DNA of 6,507 bases from positions 1 to 6,507 of the forward strand of contig DAXF01000060.1 of the NCBI GenBank assembly GCA_002506255.1, given 5' to 3'. Positions within the stretch are counted from its first letter, which is position 1. Each line of letters opens with the position of its first letter. Under the pieces are notes generated by a model. That model was not told where the DNA came from. It was given only the letters and a program-made list of their open reading frames with translations, and did no database searches. Below are positions 1 to 5,917 of the stretch, one piece after another. Source of the stretch: Methanomassiliicoccaceae archaeon UBA367 (GTDB taxonomy: Archaea > Thermoplasmatota > Thermoplasmata > Methanomassiliicoccales > Methanomethylophilaceae). The position numbers and the translations under genes were made by a program.

Positions 1-450
1 GAGTTCAAGCTTTTCGAGCTTGTACCAAAGGAAGGCGCCAAGATAGCTATAGAGGACAGAGTCTACATCGGCAAGGACGGCAAACTGCGCAGTGAGATAG
101 ACCACGTCAAGAGGCGGGTCTCATACAAGGATCTGACCGGCACTGCCCAGACGGAATTGGATTACATAGTACAGAACCTCGTGAAGAATAATGAGGCGAG
201 GTATGTGAAATTCTTCAATGATGCCGGCCCCATCAACATCAAGAAGCACCTTCTGGAAGAGCTGCCCGGAATGGGCAAGAAGACCCTGGAGGACTTCCTC
301 AAGGAAAGAAGACAGGGCAAGTTCACAAGCTTCGAGGACATAACGAAGAGGGTACCTATCCTGAAGGCTCCCGAGAAGCTCATCAAAGAACGCATAATGC
401 TGGAGATATCCGACGACGAAAGGCGGCGCTATATCTTCATATCCAAATGA
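1..450 (+). CDS. DUF655 family protein with helix-hairpin-helix, 5' end outside window
   Basis: This is the C-terminal 149 residues of a DUF655 protein; the frame is open from base 1, so the true start lies upstream. The first ~50 residues (VPKEGAKIAIEDRVYIG, then DHVKRRVSY) match the beta-rich, OB-like N-terminal part of the family. Window residues 88-94 (LPGMGKK) form a helix-hairpin-helix motif, which normally contacts nucleic-acid backbone, followed by the family's KFTSFEDITKRV segment. The biochemical function is not established for the family; an RNA- or DNA-binding role is an inference from the fold. It overlaps rsmA by 4 nt (ATGA), consistent with the conserved euryarchaeal order rpl21e-rpoF-DUF655-rsmA and hinting at a link to RNA polymerase or ribosome biogenesis. 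The TTG at 157 is an internal leucine codon, not a start. The family call is confident; the role is not. Confidence 0.9.
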   Translation, partial: EFKLFELVPKEGAKIAIEDRVYIGKDGKLRSEIDHVKRRVSYKDLTGTAQTELDYIVQNLVKNNEARYVKFFNDAGPINIKKHLLEELPGMGKKTLEDFLKERRQGKFTSFEDITKRVPILKAPEKLIKERIMLEISDDERRRYIFISK

Positions 451-1286
451 AAGGAAAGGACACGGGACGACTGATCACCGAGACCGGTGTGACGCCCAAG
501 AAGAGCAAGGGACAGAACTTCCTCACGGACGACAGGGTGGCCGAGAGGCAGGTGGACTACGCCGACATATCTGAGAATGATCGTGTCCTTGAAGTAGGGC
601 CGGGCCTCGGCATCCTTACCAGCAGGCTTTCTTCCAGGTCCAAGGACGTAACATGCATAGAGCTTGATGCCTCCCTCGCCGATCACGTGGCTGCCACATA
701 CCCCTCTGTAAGGCTGATACGGGGAGATGCCGTGAAGGTCCCCTTCCCCAAGTTCGATGTCTTCGTCAGCAATCTTCCTTACAGCGTTTCGACTCCGATA
801 ATATTCAAGCTTCTGGAACATGATTTCAGAAAGGCCGTCGTTATGGTGCAGAAGGAATTCGCCGAGCGCATGGTGGCCGAGGTCGGCAGCAGGGATTATT
901 CCAGGCTGACAGTCAACCTCTTCTACAGAGCCGACTGCAGGATACTCGAGAATGTTCCAGCATCCCGATTCAAACCGAAACCGAAAGTGGATTCCTCCAT
1001 AGTGGAGATCGTTCCTCGCCCCGCCCCCTTCGAGGTCCTCGACGAGAGAACGTTCCTGAAGGTGACTGAGATAACATTCAACCACCGGAGAAAGAAGATA
1101 TCCACTTCCCTGAAGGCCGCCAGGATGATACCTTCCGGCGTTTTAGAAGAGGACATACCCTTCCTGGACGAGCGCATAGAAACGCTGACTCCCTCCGAGA
1201 TAGCAAAGTTGGCGAACAGCATATTCCGCCTGTGGCACAGCGAAGACGATGCCGGGTCTGCGACCAACGAAATGCCTCCTCAGTGA
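447..1286 (+). CDS. rsmA: 16S rRNA (adenine dimethyl) transferase RsmA/KsgA/Dim1
   Basis: This is a 279-residue SAM-dependent methyltransferase that dimethylates the two adjacent adenines in the loop of the last 16S rRNA hairpin, a late quality-control step of 30S assembly in the cytoplasm. The family signatures are complete and in order: GQNFL at residues 22-26, SAM-binding motif I EVGPGLGILT at 49-58, acidic motif ELD at 72-74, GDA at 93-95, catalytic NLPY at 109-112, and FKPKPKVDS at 175-183. The small C-terminal helical domain follows, with FNHRRKK at 211-217. Length is normal for an archaeal enzyme, with a short polar tail. The ATG overlaps the TGA of the DUF655 gene (ATGA) and no strong Shine-Dalgarno precedes it, so translation is probably coupled. 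Nothing appears truncated or mutated. Confidence 0.97.
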   Translation: MKGKDTGRLITETGVTPKKSKGQNFLTDDRVAERQVDYADISENDRVLEVGPGLGILTSRLSSRSKDVTCIELDASLADHVAATYPSVRLIRGDAVKVPFPKFDVFVSNLPYSVSTPIIFKLLEHDFRKAVVMVQKEFAERMVAEVGSRDYSRLTVNLFYRADCRILENVPASRFKPKPKVDSSIVEIVPRPAPFEVLDERTFLKVTEITFNHRRKKISTSLKAARMIPSGVLEEDIPFLDERIETLTPSEIAKLANSIFRLWHSEDDAGSATNEMPPQ

Positions 1287-1301
1287 ATCCCGCTGCCTCT
1301 T

Positions 1302-1342
1302 GGGAAAGATATAACATAATAACACCATTCTCGGATGATAGT
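1302..1342 (+). promoter_or_regulatory. Candidate TATA promoter for ychF-polB
   Basis: In the 56-bp gap between rsmA and ychF, an A/T-rich element GATATAAC (1308-1315) follows the purine run GGGAAA (1302-1307), an arrangement like an archaeal BRE plus TATA box. Usual spacing would place the transcription start near 1338, only a few nucleotides before the ATG at 1343, so a leaderless or near-leaderless transcript is likely. A GGATGAT at 1333-1339 could alternatively act as a Shine-Dalgarno if transcription starts further upstream, for example by read-through from rsmA. The box is a weak match to TTTATATA, so the call is tentative. Confidence 0.4.
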
Positions 1343-2530
1343 ATGCAGATAGGGATAGTGGGCAAGCCCAACGTGGGAAAATCGACATTCTTCAGCGCTG
1401 CGACCATGGCATCAGTAGAGATAGCGAACTACCCCTTCACCACGATAGCGGCAAACAGAGGCGTCGGCTACGTAAGAGCTCCCTGCCCCTGCGGGGAACT
1501 GGGCGTCAAATGCAATCCCCGGAACTCCGGATGCATAAACGGCACCAGGATGATTCCCGTGGAACTACTGGACGTGGCGGGCCTGGTACCTGATGCTTGG
1601 CAGGGCAAGGGCCTTGGGAATCAGTTCCTGGATGACCTTAGACAGGCGGATGCTCTGATCAATGTCATAGATGTGAGCGGGTCCACCAACATCGAAGGCG
1701 TGCCCGGAAAACCAGGAGATCATGACCCCAGAGAAGACGTAGTATTCCTGGCCAAGGAGATAGAGATGTGGATCAAGAGCATACTCGAGAGCGGTTTCTC
1801 CAAAATGGCCAGAACAGCGAAGATGACCGGCGCGAAGCCAGAGGAGATCCTTCACGAGAGACTTGCCGGACTTAAGATGACGGAGGTGCAGATCAAGTCC
1901 GCCGTAAAAGAGGTAGAACCTCCGGCGGATCCCATGAAATGGGATGATGATATACTGCTGGCACTTTCAAAGAAGATAAGAGAGGCCTCCAAGCCCCTGA
2001 TAGTTGCAATGAACAAAGCCGATATAGCGCCCCAAGGCAACGCAGATCTTGTCAGGACTGTTGCCAAGGATGCTGTGCCCACTATGGCAGAGACCGAACT
2101 GGCACTTAAGAAGGCTGCGGCTGCTGGCATAATAGATTATGTGCAGGGTGAAAAAAGCTTCAGAATCAAAGATGAGACGAAGCTCAATGATGCCCAGAAG
2201 AAAGCACTTGAGTACATGAGAAGGAACATGGAAAGATACGGCGGCACCGGCATCCAAGAGTGCCTGGAGAAGGCAGCATTCAATACCCTGGACCTGATCG
2301 TTGTTTATCCTGTGGAGGACGAGACGCACTACACAGATCATTCGGGAAGCGTGCTCCCGGATGCATTCCTCATACCGAGAGGGGCCACCGCCAAGGATAT
2401 GGCATATAAGGTCCACACTGACCTCGGAGATAAGTTCATAAGAGCTGTCAATGCAAGAACGAAGAGAACCGTCGGAGCTGATTACATACTCCAGGACGGG
2501 GATGTGATAAGGATCGTGGCTAACAAATGA
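1343..2530 (+). CDS. ychF: YchF/OLA1-family GTPase, archaeal type, with TGS domain
   Basis: This is a 395-residue translation-associated P-loop NTPase of the Obg-HflX superfamily, YchF/COG0012 branch; family members associate with ribosomes. It carries G1 GKPNVGKS (residues 7-14), switch segment PFTT (31-34), G3 DVAG (77-80), then GKGLGNQFLDDLRQADALI, and G4 NKAD (224-227). A helical segment lies between G3 and G4, and a TGS domain occupies about 315-393 (VYPVEDETH to LQDGDVIRI). The canonical NKxD suggests guanine specificity, unlike bacterial and human YchF/OLA1, whose altered G4 favours ATP. Four cysteines cluster after the switch region (C48, C50, C57, C64) and could bind metal or sense redox state; this is inference. 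The frame is open back to 1232, but MQIGIVG is the natural start because the P-loop strand begins there and the earlier start would overlap rsmA. Its stop overlaps the polB start (ATGA). Confidence 0.95.
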   Translation: MQIGIVGKPNVGKSTFFSAATMASVEIANYPFTTIAANRGVGYVRAPCPCGELGVKCNPRNSGCINGTRMIPVELLDVAGLVPDAWQGKGLGNQFLDDLRQADALINVIDVSGSTNIEGVPGKPGDHDPREDVVFLAKEIEMWIKSILESGFSKMARTAKMTGAKPEEILHERLAGLKMTEVQIKSAVKEVEPPADPMKWDDDILLALSKKIREASKPLIVAMNKADIAPQGNADLVRTVAKDAVPTMAETELALKKAAAAGIIDYVQGEKSFRIKDETKLNDAQKKALEYMRRNMERYGGTGIQECLEKAAFNTLDLIVVYPVEDETHYTDHSGSVLPDAFLIPRGATAKDMAYKVHTDLGDKFIRAVNARTKRTVGADYILQDGDVIRIVANK

Positions 2531-4932
2531 GCGAAACTCTCGACCTCCGGATATTGACCGCATCATACATGCAGGACGGCAATGAGCCGGTGGTCGAGCT
2601 TTTCGGGAGATCTAGGGACGGCAGATCCGTTACTGTACTGGCATACGGCATCAGACCGTACCTCTTCATAGTGGATCCGGACCCGGGTCTGGCCGAATCC
2701 CTGAGAAAGGACAAGGATGTTCTTTCCGTAGAAGGGGACAATCTGTACATCGACGGTGCTGTACGCAACGTGATAAGAATCACCATAACCTACCCCTGGC
2801 TCATGTCTGATTTTAAATCCAGGATACAGAAGAAGTATCGTATTCTGGCCGGAGACATCCCGTTCCACCACCGCTTCTTCTACGACAAGGACATGGGATC
2901 CTGCATAAGGGTCACCGGGGAGACTGTGGAGAAGGACTACTTCACAGATGTCATTCTGAGGATGGAGTCCTTCGAGAACATAGAGCCCTTCGACCCCGGG
3001 CTGAGGGTCCTCTCCTTTGATATAGAGAACAGCGTCCTCCACGATTACATATTCACCATATGCGCAGTGATCTGGGAGAATGGTGCCATAAGAGGCTGCG
3101 AGCCCATAGTCGGAACCGAGAAGGACATAATCAAGGGCTTCGCGGACCTGATAAGAAAAGAGGACCCGGACGTAATAACCGGGTACAACATCGAGAACTA
3201 CGACATCAAAAAGATAGTCGAGAGGGCCACCGTCCACAAGATGCAGGATGAGCTTAAATGGGGGAGGGACGGCAGCACCCCCCGTATCATCGGCGGAAGG
3301 TACTGGCGTGTTAAGGGCCGCATGGTGGTCGATGCATGGTGGGCCGCCAAGAGGGAGCTCAGGCCGAAACAGGAAACACTGAACGCGGTTGCCATGCAGG
3401 TCCTGGGTGAGATGAAGATCGATGTGGACCCGAAGTACATGGATACTGAATGGGCCAACGACAGAGAGCGTGTGATAGAATACTGCACCAAGGATGCGGA
3501 GCTGTCCCTGCGCATACTGCTGGAAGTCGACACTCTGAGAAAGGGACTGGATCTTGCGGCGGTGTCGAAACTTCCTGTGGATGATGTTCTCACATCTGGA
3601 ACATCCACTCTCGTGGACTCGATACTCATAAGGGCCGCGGACAGGGAGAAGATCGGCGTCCCCATGAACGGCAACAGGACCAGAGGGGAGCAGATCGAGG
3701 GGGGGTACGTTCATGCGATCAAGCCGGGGCTGTATCACTGGGTCTGTGTTCTTGACTTCAAATCGATGTATCCTTCCCTCATAATATCGAAGAACATCTG
3801 CTTCACCACACTCTCCAAGGACGGGGAGATAGTGAGCCCCAACGGAGTCAGGTACCTCTCCAAGGAAAGAAGGGCAGGTCTGCTCCCCAGGATCCTCAAG
3901 GGACTGATGGAGGAAAGGGACCGCATAAAAACAGAGATGAAAGGTACCAAGGATCCGAAAGAGGAGCATTACCTTGATGGTCTGCAGGCAGCTGTAAAGA
4001 TCCTAATGAACACCTTCTACGGCGTGTTCGCATCATCTTTCTACAGATTCACCGACAAGAGCATCGGATCCTCCATAACCGCATTCGCCAGGAACAACGT
4101 GAAGAGCATAATCAACACCCTGACGGAAGAGGGCGACTCGATAATATACTCAGATACGGACTCCATCTTCGTCCGGTCCCCTGCAGAAGATCTTGAGGGC
4201 TCTGTAGGATACGGAAAAGGACTGGCAGAACGATTCTCCAAGGAAGAAGAGACACTGGTCTTCGAGAAGATCCTCGAGCCTCTGTTCACCCATGGCAAGA
4301 AGAAAAGATACGTGGGCAGAGTGGTATGGCCGAAATGGGATGATGAGCTCCTGGTAAGAGGGTATGAGATAAGGAGATCCGATTCCTTCAACCTTCAATC
4401 AGACCTTCTGATGGATCTCTTCGAGAAGATCCTAGAGGAAAAGAACGAGGAGGCCGTGGCCATAGTCCGGGAGACGATAAGGAAGGTCATGGGCGGCATG
4501 GTGCCCGCATCCGACCTCGTGATATCCAGAACTTGCAAGGGCCTTGACGCATACCAGAACCCTGACAGCATGGCCAATGTGCAGGCCGCTGCCAAGATGG
4601 TGAAGATGGGATACGACTTCATACCTGGTATGAAGGTCTCTTGGATAGTCACGGATTCGAAAACTACGCCGCAGACAGTGGAGCCGTACATAAGCGGCAA
4701 GGAGTTCGGGCATATGCCCGATTACAAGTACTATGCCGAGAGGCTTGCATCCACCGCATCCCGTGTCACCGAAGTATTCGGATGGGATGAGAAGGACCTG
4801 CTTATGGGAAGCCAGCAAGCCACCCTCTTCGACGGCGGATTCGATGCCCCTGCCCGCAAAGAGGAAAAGCTCGAGGTTTCGCCCAAGAAGAAGGCAACGA
4901 CGAAGAGCTCCAAACTATCCGATTTCTTCTGA
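2527..4932 (+). CDS. polB: Family-B DNA polymerase with 3'-5' exonuclease
   Basis: This is an 801-residue replicative/repair DNA polymerase of family B. The N-terminal domain resembles the euryarchaeal uracil-sensing domain: Y14 and P44 (in RPY) align with Pyrococcus Y7 and P36, and M93 falls where Pyrococcus has V93. Exonuclease motifs are intact: Exo I FDIE (D165, E167), Exo II NIENYD (N221, D226) and Exo III YCTKD (Y319, D323). EGGY (391-394) precedes motif A DFKSMYPSLI (D410, steric-gate Y415), motif B KILMNTFYG (491-499), motif C YSDTDS (D543, D545) and KKRY (592-595). The motif B region resembles E. coli Pol II (IMNAFYGV). No intein interrupts any motif. The end carries QATLF (764-768), a Lys-rich linker and a terminal SKLSDFF, both resembling PCNA-binding boxes. 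The start overlaps the ychF stop (ATGA), implying coupling. Archaea of this kind usually also have PolD, so the division of labour is unknown. Confidence 0.97.
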   Translation: MSETLDLRILTASYMQDGNEPVVELFGRSRDGRSVTVLAYGIRPYLFIVDPDPGLAESLRKDKDVLSVEGDNLYIDGAVRNVIRITITYPWLMSDFKSRIQKKYRILAGDIPFHHRFFYDKDMGSCIRVTGETVEKDYFTDVILRMESFENIEPFDPGLRVLSFDIENSVLHDYIFTICAVIWENGAIRGCEPIVGTEKDIIKGFADLIRKEDPDVITGYNIENYDIKKIVERATVHKMQDELKWGRDGSTPRIIGGRYWRVKGRMVVDAWWAAKRELRPKQETLNAVAMQVLGEMKIDVDPKYMDTEWANDRERVIEYCTKDAELSLRILLEVDTLRKGLDLAAVSKLPVDDVLTSGTSTLVDSILIRAADREKIGVPMNGNRTRGEQIEGGYVHAIKPGLYHWVCVLDFKSMYPSLIISKNICFTTLSKDGEIVSPNGVRYLSKERRAGLLPRILKGLMEERDRIKTEMKGTKDPKEEHYLDGLQAAVKILMNTFYGVFASSFYRFTDKSIGSSITAFARNNVKSIINTLTEEGDSIIYSDTDSIFVRSPAEDLEGSVGYGKGLAERFSKEEETLVFEKILEPLFTHGKKKRYVGRVVWPKWDDELLVRGYEIRRSDSFNLQSDLLMDLFEKILEEKNEEAVAIVRETIRKVMGGMVPASDLVISRTCKGLDAYQNPDSMANVQAAAKMVKMGYDFIPGMKVSWIVTDSKTTPQTVEPYISGKEFGHMPDYKYYAERLASTASRVTEVFGWDEKDLLMGSQQATLFDGGFDAPARKEEKLEVSPKKKATTKSSKLSDFF

Positions 4933-4939
4933 CCAGACG

Positions 4940-5311
4940 TTACATCTCGAAGAAGCCGGTAAGGCCCAGGATACCCAAGACCATGGTGCCCATACACAAT
5001 ATCCTGCCAAAGGATGCGGCGGGCCCGTTATCCTTAGTGATTGCCAATCCAATTACGCCCCACAGTATGAGGGTGAGATTCAACACGAAGGGATCGACGT
5101 CGAATGGCAAAGAGCCGAGAAGAAATAGCACACCTACTGCAATGCCCATCGCACCCAAGACCAGGCTTGCGAATCCCGGTGGTCCGGTATTCTCATTCTG
5201 AACCGCGGGCTTTTCCTGATAGGCTCCGGGCGAGGCCATAGAGGAGCCGCAATTGGGACAATGATCGCTGCCGTCTGGCACATGGCTCCCGCAAAAAACG
5301 CATTCGGCCAT
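4940..5311 (-). CDS. Small zinc-ribbon membrane protein, unknown function
   Basis: The product is 123 residues and I do not recognise a named family. It opens with a zinc ribbon: C4-x2-C7, then C18-P-N-C21-G, ten residues apart. A polar linker follows (about 23-45), then three hydrophobic segments at roughly 47-67, 75-93 and 100-120, so it is probably an integral membrane protein with the ribbon on the cytoplasmic side. The ATG at 5311 was chosen over the in-frame GTG at 5320 because it gives the short ribbon start seen in the neighbouring gene and fits the promoter spacing. There is no Shine-Dalgarno. It is convergent with polB, with only 7 bp between the stop codons. Its ribbon has the same spacing as that of the next minus-strand gene, suggesting a shared domain origin or duplication. 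The zinc ribbon may bind protein or nucleic acid; that is unproven. Confidence 0.82.
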   Translation of the reverse strand: MAECVFCGSHVPDGSDHCPNCGSSMASPGAYQEKPAVQNENTGPPGFASLVLGAMGIAVGVLFLLGSLPFDVDPFVLNLTLILWGVIGLAITKDNGPAASFGRILCMGTMVLGILGLTGFFEM

Positions 5312-5345
5312 TGATACCACAATCGAAATTTAAGTATAAATATCC
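5312..5345 (-). promoter_or_regulatory. TATA promoter of first zinc-ribbon gene, leaderless
   Basis: On the minus strand the sequence reads GGATATTTATACTTAA (5345 to 5330). The box TTTATACT starts 29 nt before the A of the ATG at 5311. This is the normal archaeal TATA-to-start-site distance, so the transcript should begin at or within a few bases of the start codon. The absence of a Shine-Dalgarno supports leaderless translation. Confidence 0.65.
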
Positions 5346-5441
5346 AGCTTTCCTGCCCGGCACCGCGGCGCTGAGCACTTGCCGGCAATCGGGGCCCTCG
5401 CTACGACCATGCACAAGTGACGGACCCTCGTTATCGGGCTT
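5346..5441. other. GC-rich intergenic spacer, no gene seen
   Basis: This spacer between the two minus-strand genes is clearly more GC-rich than the A/T-rich promoter next to it. It holds an imperfect direct repeat of 10/12 bases at an exact 30-nt offset (5392-5403 and 5422-5433, both around CCCTCG), the 8-bp palindrome TGCCGGCA (5380-5387), and inverted pairs CACTTG/CAAGTG (5376-5381 with 5414-5419) and GCCCG/CGGGC (5355-5359 with 5435-5439). No convincing reading frame, tRNA fold or poly-T terminator is visible. It may be a structured 3' untranslated region of the upstream minus-strand gene, or unconstrained spacer. Confidence 0.4.
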
Positions 5442-5768
5442 TCAATAAGTGTACAGGCTCATGAGGAGGATCACACCGAGTATCCAGCTCACCACAGACA
5501 CCAATATCGCAAGGGCCGAAAGCACTAAACCTGTGTTCTTATGGTCGATACCCCCTTTACTGGACAGCACAATTCCGATCACACCGAGTATCAATCCGAT
5601 TATGGGAACGAACAGACCGACCAGGATCCCCATTATCCCAAGTACTATGGCCGCAGAGTTCATCTCGCTGCTGTCGCTTTTGACGGGACCTTCACTTCTC
5701 ACACCGCAATTGGGGCAGAATACAGATCCCTCCTCCATCTGGCTTCCGCAACTGACACAATATTTCAT
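5442..5768 (-). CDS. Small zinc-ribbon membrane protein, DUF4190-like
   Basis: The 108-residue product starts MKYCVSCGSQ. It carries a zinc ribbon (C4-x2-C7, C18-P-N-C21-G) spaced exactly as in the neighbouring minus-strand gene. A short polar linker (23-38) leads into a Gly/Ile/Leu-rich hydrophobic block at about 39-69, probably a pair of close helices (IVLGIMGILVGL, then IGLILGVIGIVLSS), and a last helix at about 79-104. The LG-I-G repeat pattern followed by a small polar loop (SKGGIDHKNTG) and GLVLS is typical of DUF4190-type membrane domains, often found behind zinc ribbons in archaea and Gram-positive bacteria. Function is unknown; a membrane-tethered binding or sensing role is inference. 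It is divergent from rpl15e, has its own TATA box and lacks a Shine-Dalgarno. The ATG at 5768 is the only start that keeps the ribbon complete. Confidence 0.85.
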   Translation of the reverse strand: MKYCVSCGSQMEEGSVFCPNCGVRSEGPVKSDSSEMNSAAIVLGIMGILVGLFVPIIGLILGVIGIVLSSKGGIDHKNTGLVLSALAILVSVVSWILGVILLMSLYTY

Positions 5769-5802
5769 AAATACTCAGATGCCTATGATTTTAAAAAACC
5801 TG
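5769..5802 (-). promoter_or_regulatory. TATA promoter of DUF4190-like gene, leaderless
   Basis: Read on the minus strand, the sequence is GGTTTTTTAAAATCATAGGC (5800 to 5781). The A/T box TTTTAAAA begins 28 nt before the A of the start codon at 5768, so transcription should start about at the ATG. No Shine-Dalgarno lies between the box and the ATG. The spacing is almost the same as for the other zinc-ribbon gene. A second A/T box on the same strand (5825-5834, shared with the rpl15e promoter) could give an alternative start with a short leader. Confidence 0.55.
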
Positions 5803-5824
5803 TTACAGTCTTTCATGTCGTATC

Positions 5825-5834
5825 TTTAAATATA
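5825..5834 (+). promoter_or_regulatory. TATA box of rpl15e
   Basis: TTTAAATATA is a strong archaeal TATA-box match. Usual spacing places the transcription start near 5856, giving rpl15e an untranslated leader of roughly 60 nt, in contrast to the leaderless predictions for the two minus-strand genes. It lies in the 149-bp divergent spacer, about 30 bp from the opposing TATA box of the DUF4190-like gene, so the two promoters may compete for or share bound factors. Confidence 0.65.
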
Positions 5835-5855
5835 GGCCCATCATTCAAGACGATG

Positions 5856-5905
5856 CGGAACTTAGATTCCGACGGAGATGTGCCCCACAAAGGTGAATCC
5901 GGAAT
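5856..5905 (+). promoter_or_regulatory. Alternative hairpins in predicted rpl15e leader
   Basis: The element ATTCCG (5866-5871) can pair in two exclusive ways. TTCCG pairs upstream with CGGAA (5856-5860), closing a 6-nt loop; or all six bases pair downstream with CGGAAT (5900-5905), which abuts the Shine-Dalgarno at 5906-5912. The stems are only 5 and 6 bp. A 9-codon upstream frame (5878-5907, ATG to TAG) lies between the downstream partners. The pairings are directly visible; a regulatory role is speculation. Confidence 0.3.
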
Positions 5906-5912
5906 AGGTGAT
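5906..5912 (+). promoter_or_regulatory. Shine-Dalgarno of rpl15e
   Basis: AGGTGAT is a 7-base complement to the archaeal 16S rRNA 3' end (AUCACCUCC), placed 5 nt before the ATG at 5918. It decides the start: the internal ATG at 5975, where most archaeal L15e proteins begin, has no comparable site. A second copy of AGGTGA at 5891-5896 sits 15 nt upstream and is not positioned for this ATG. Confidence 0.8.
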
Positions 5913-5917
5913 GCTTA

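Noticed and set aside
429..1085. A 218-codon minus-strand open frame opposite rsmA
   Set aside because: The plus-strand rsmA frame is complete with all motifs; the antisense translation has no recognisable family or start signal.
1232..1342. A longer N-terminus for ychF starting at 1232
   Set aside because: It would overlap rsmA by 55 nt and add an unrelated Arg/Cys-rich tail ahead of the P-loop strand. The ATG at 1343 begins at the family's usual N-terminus and suits the TATA-like element.
2563..3969. A 468-codon open frame on the minus strand, antisense to polB
   Set aside because: It lies wholly inside polB, has no recognisable domain, and its composition is that of a reverse-strand shadow. 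The plus-strand frame has every family-B polymerase motif.
3754..4174. Possible inteins in the polymerase motifs, a common insertion site in archaeal PolB
   Set aside because: Motifs A, B and C are all uninterrupted and the protein has normal length.
5312..5320. GTG at 5320 as start of the first zinc-ribbon gene
   Set aside because: It adds only three residues, lacks a Shine-Dalgarno, and the ATG at 5311 fits the TATA spacing and matches the neighbouring gene's N-terminus.
5355..5439. A possible 85-nt tRNA-like element closed by GCCCG/CGGGC
   Set aside because: Neither strand shows a T-loop (TTCRANNC-type) or a clean anticodon arm, and the closing stem is only 5 bp.
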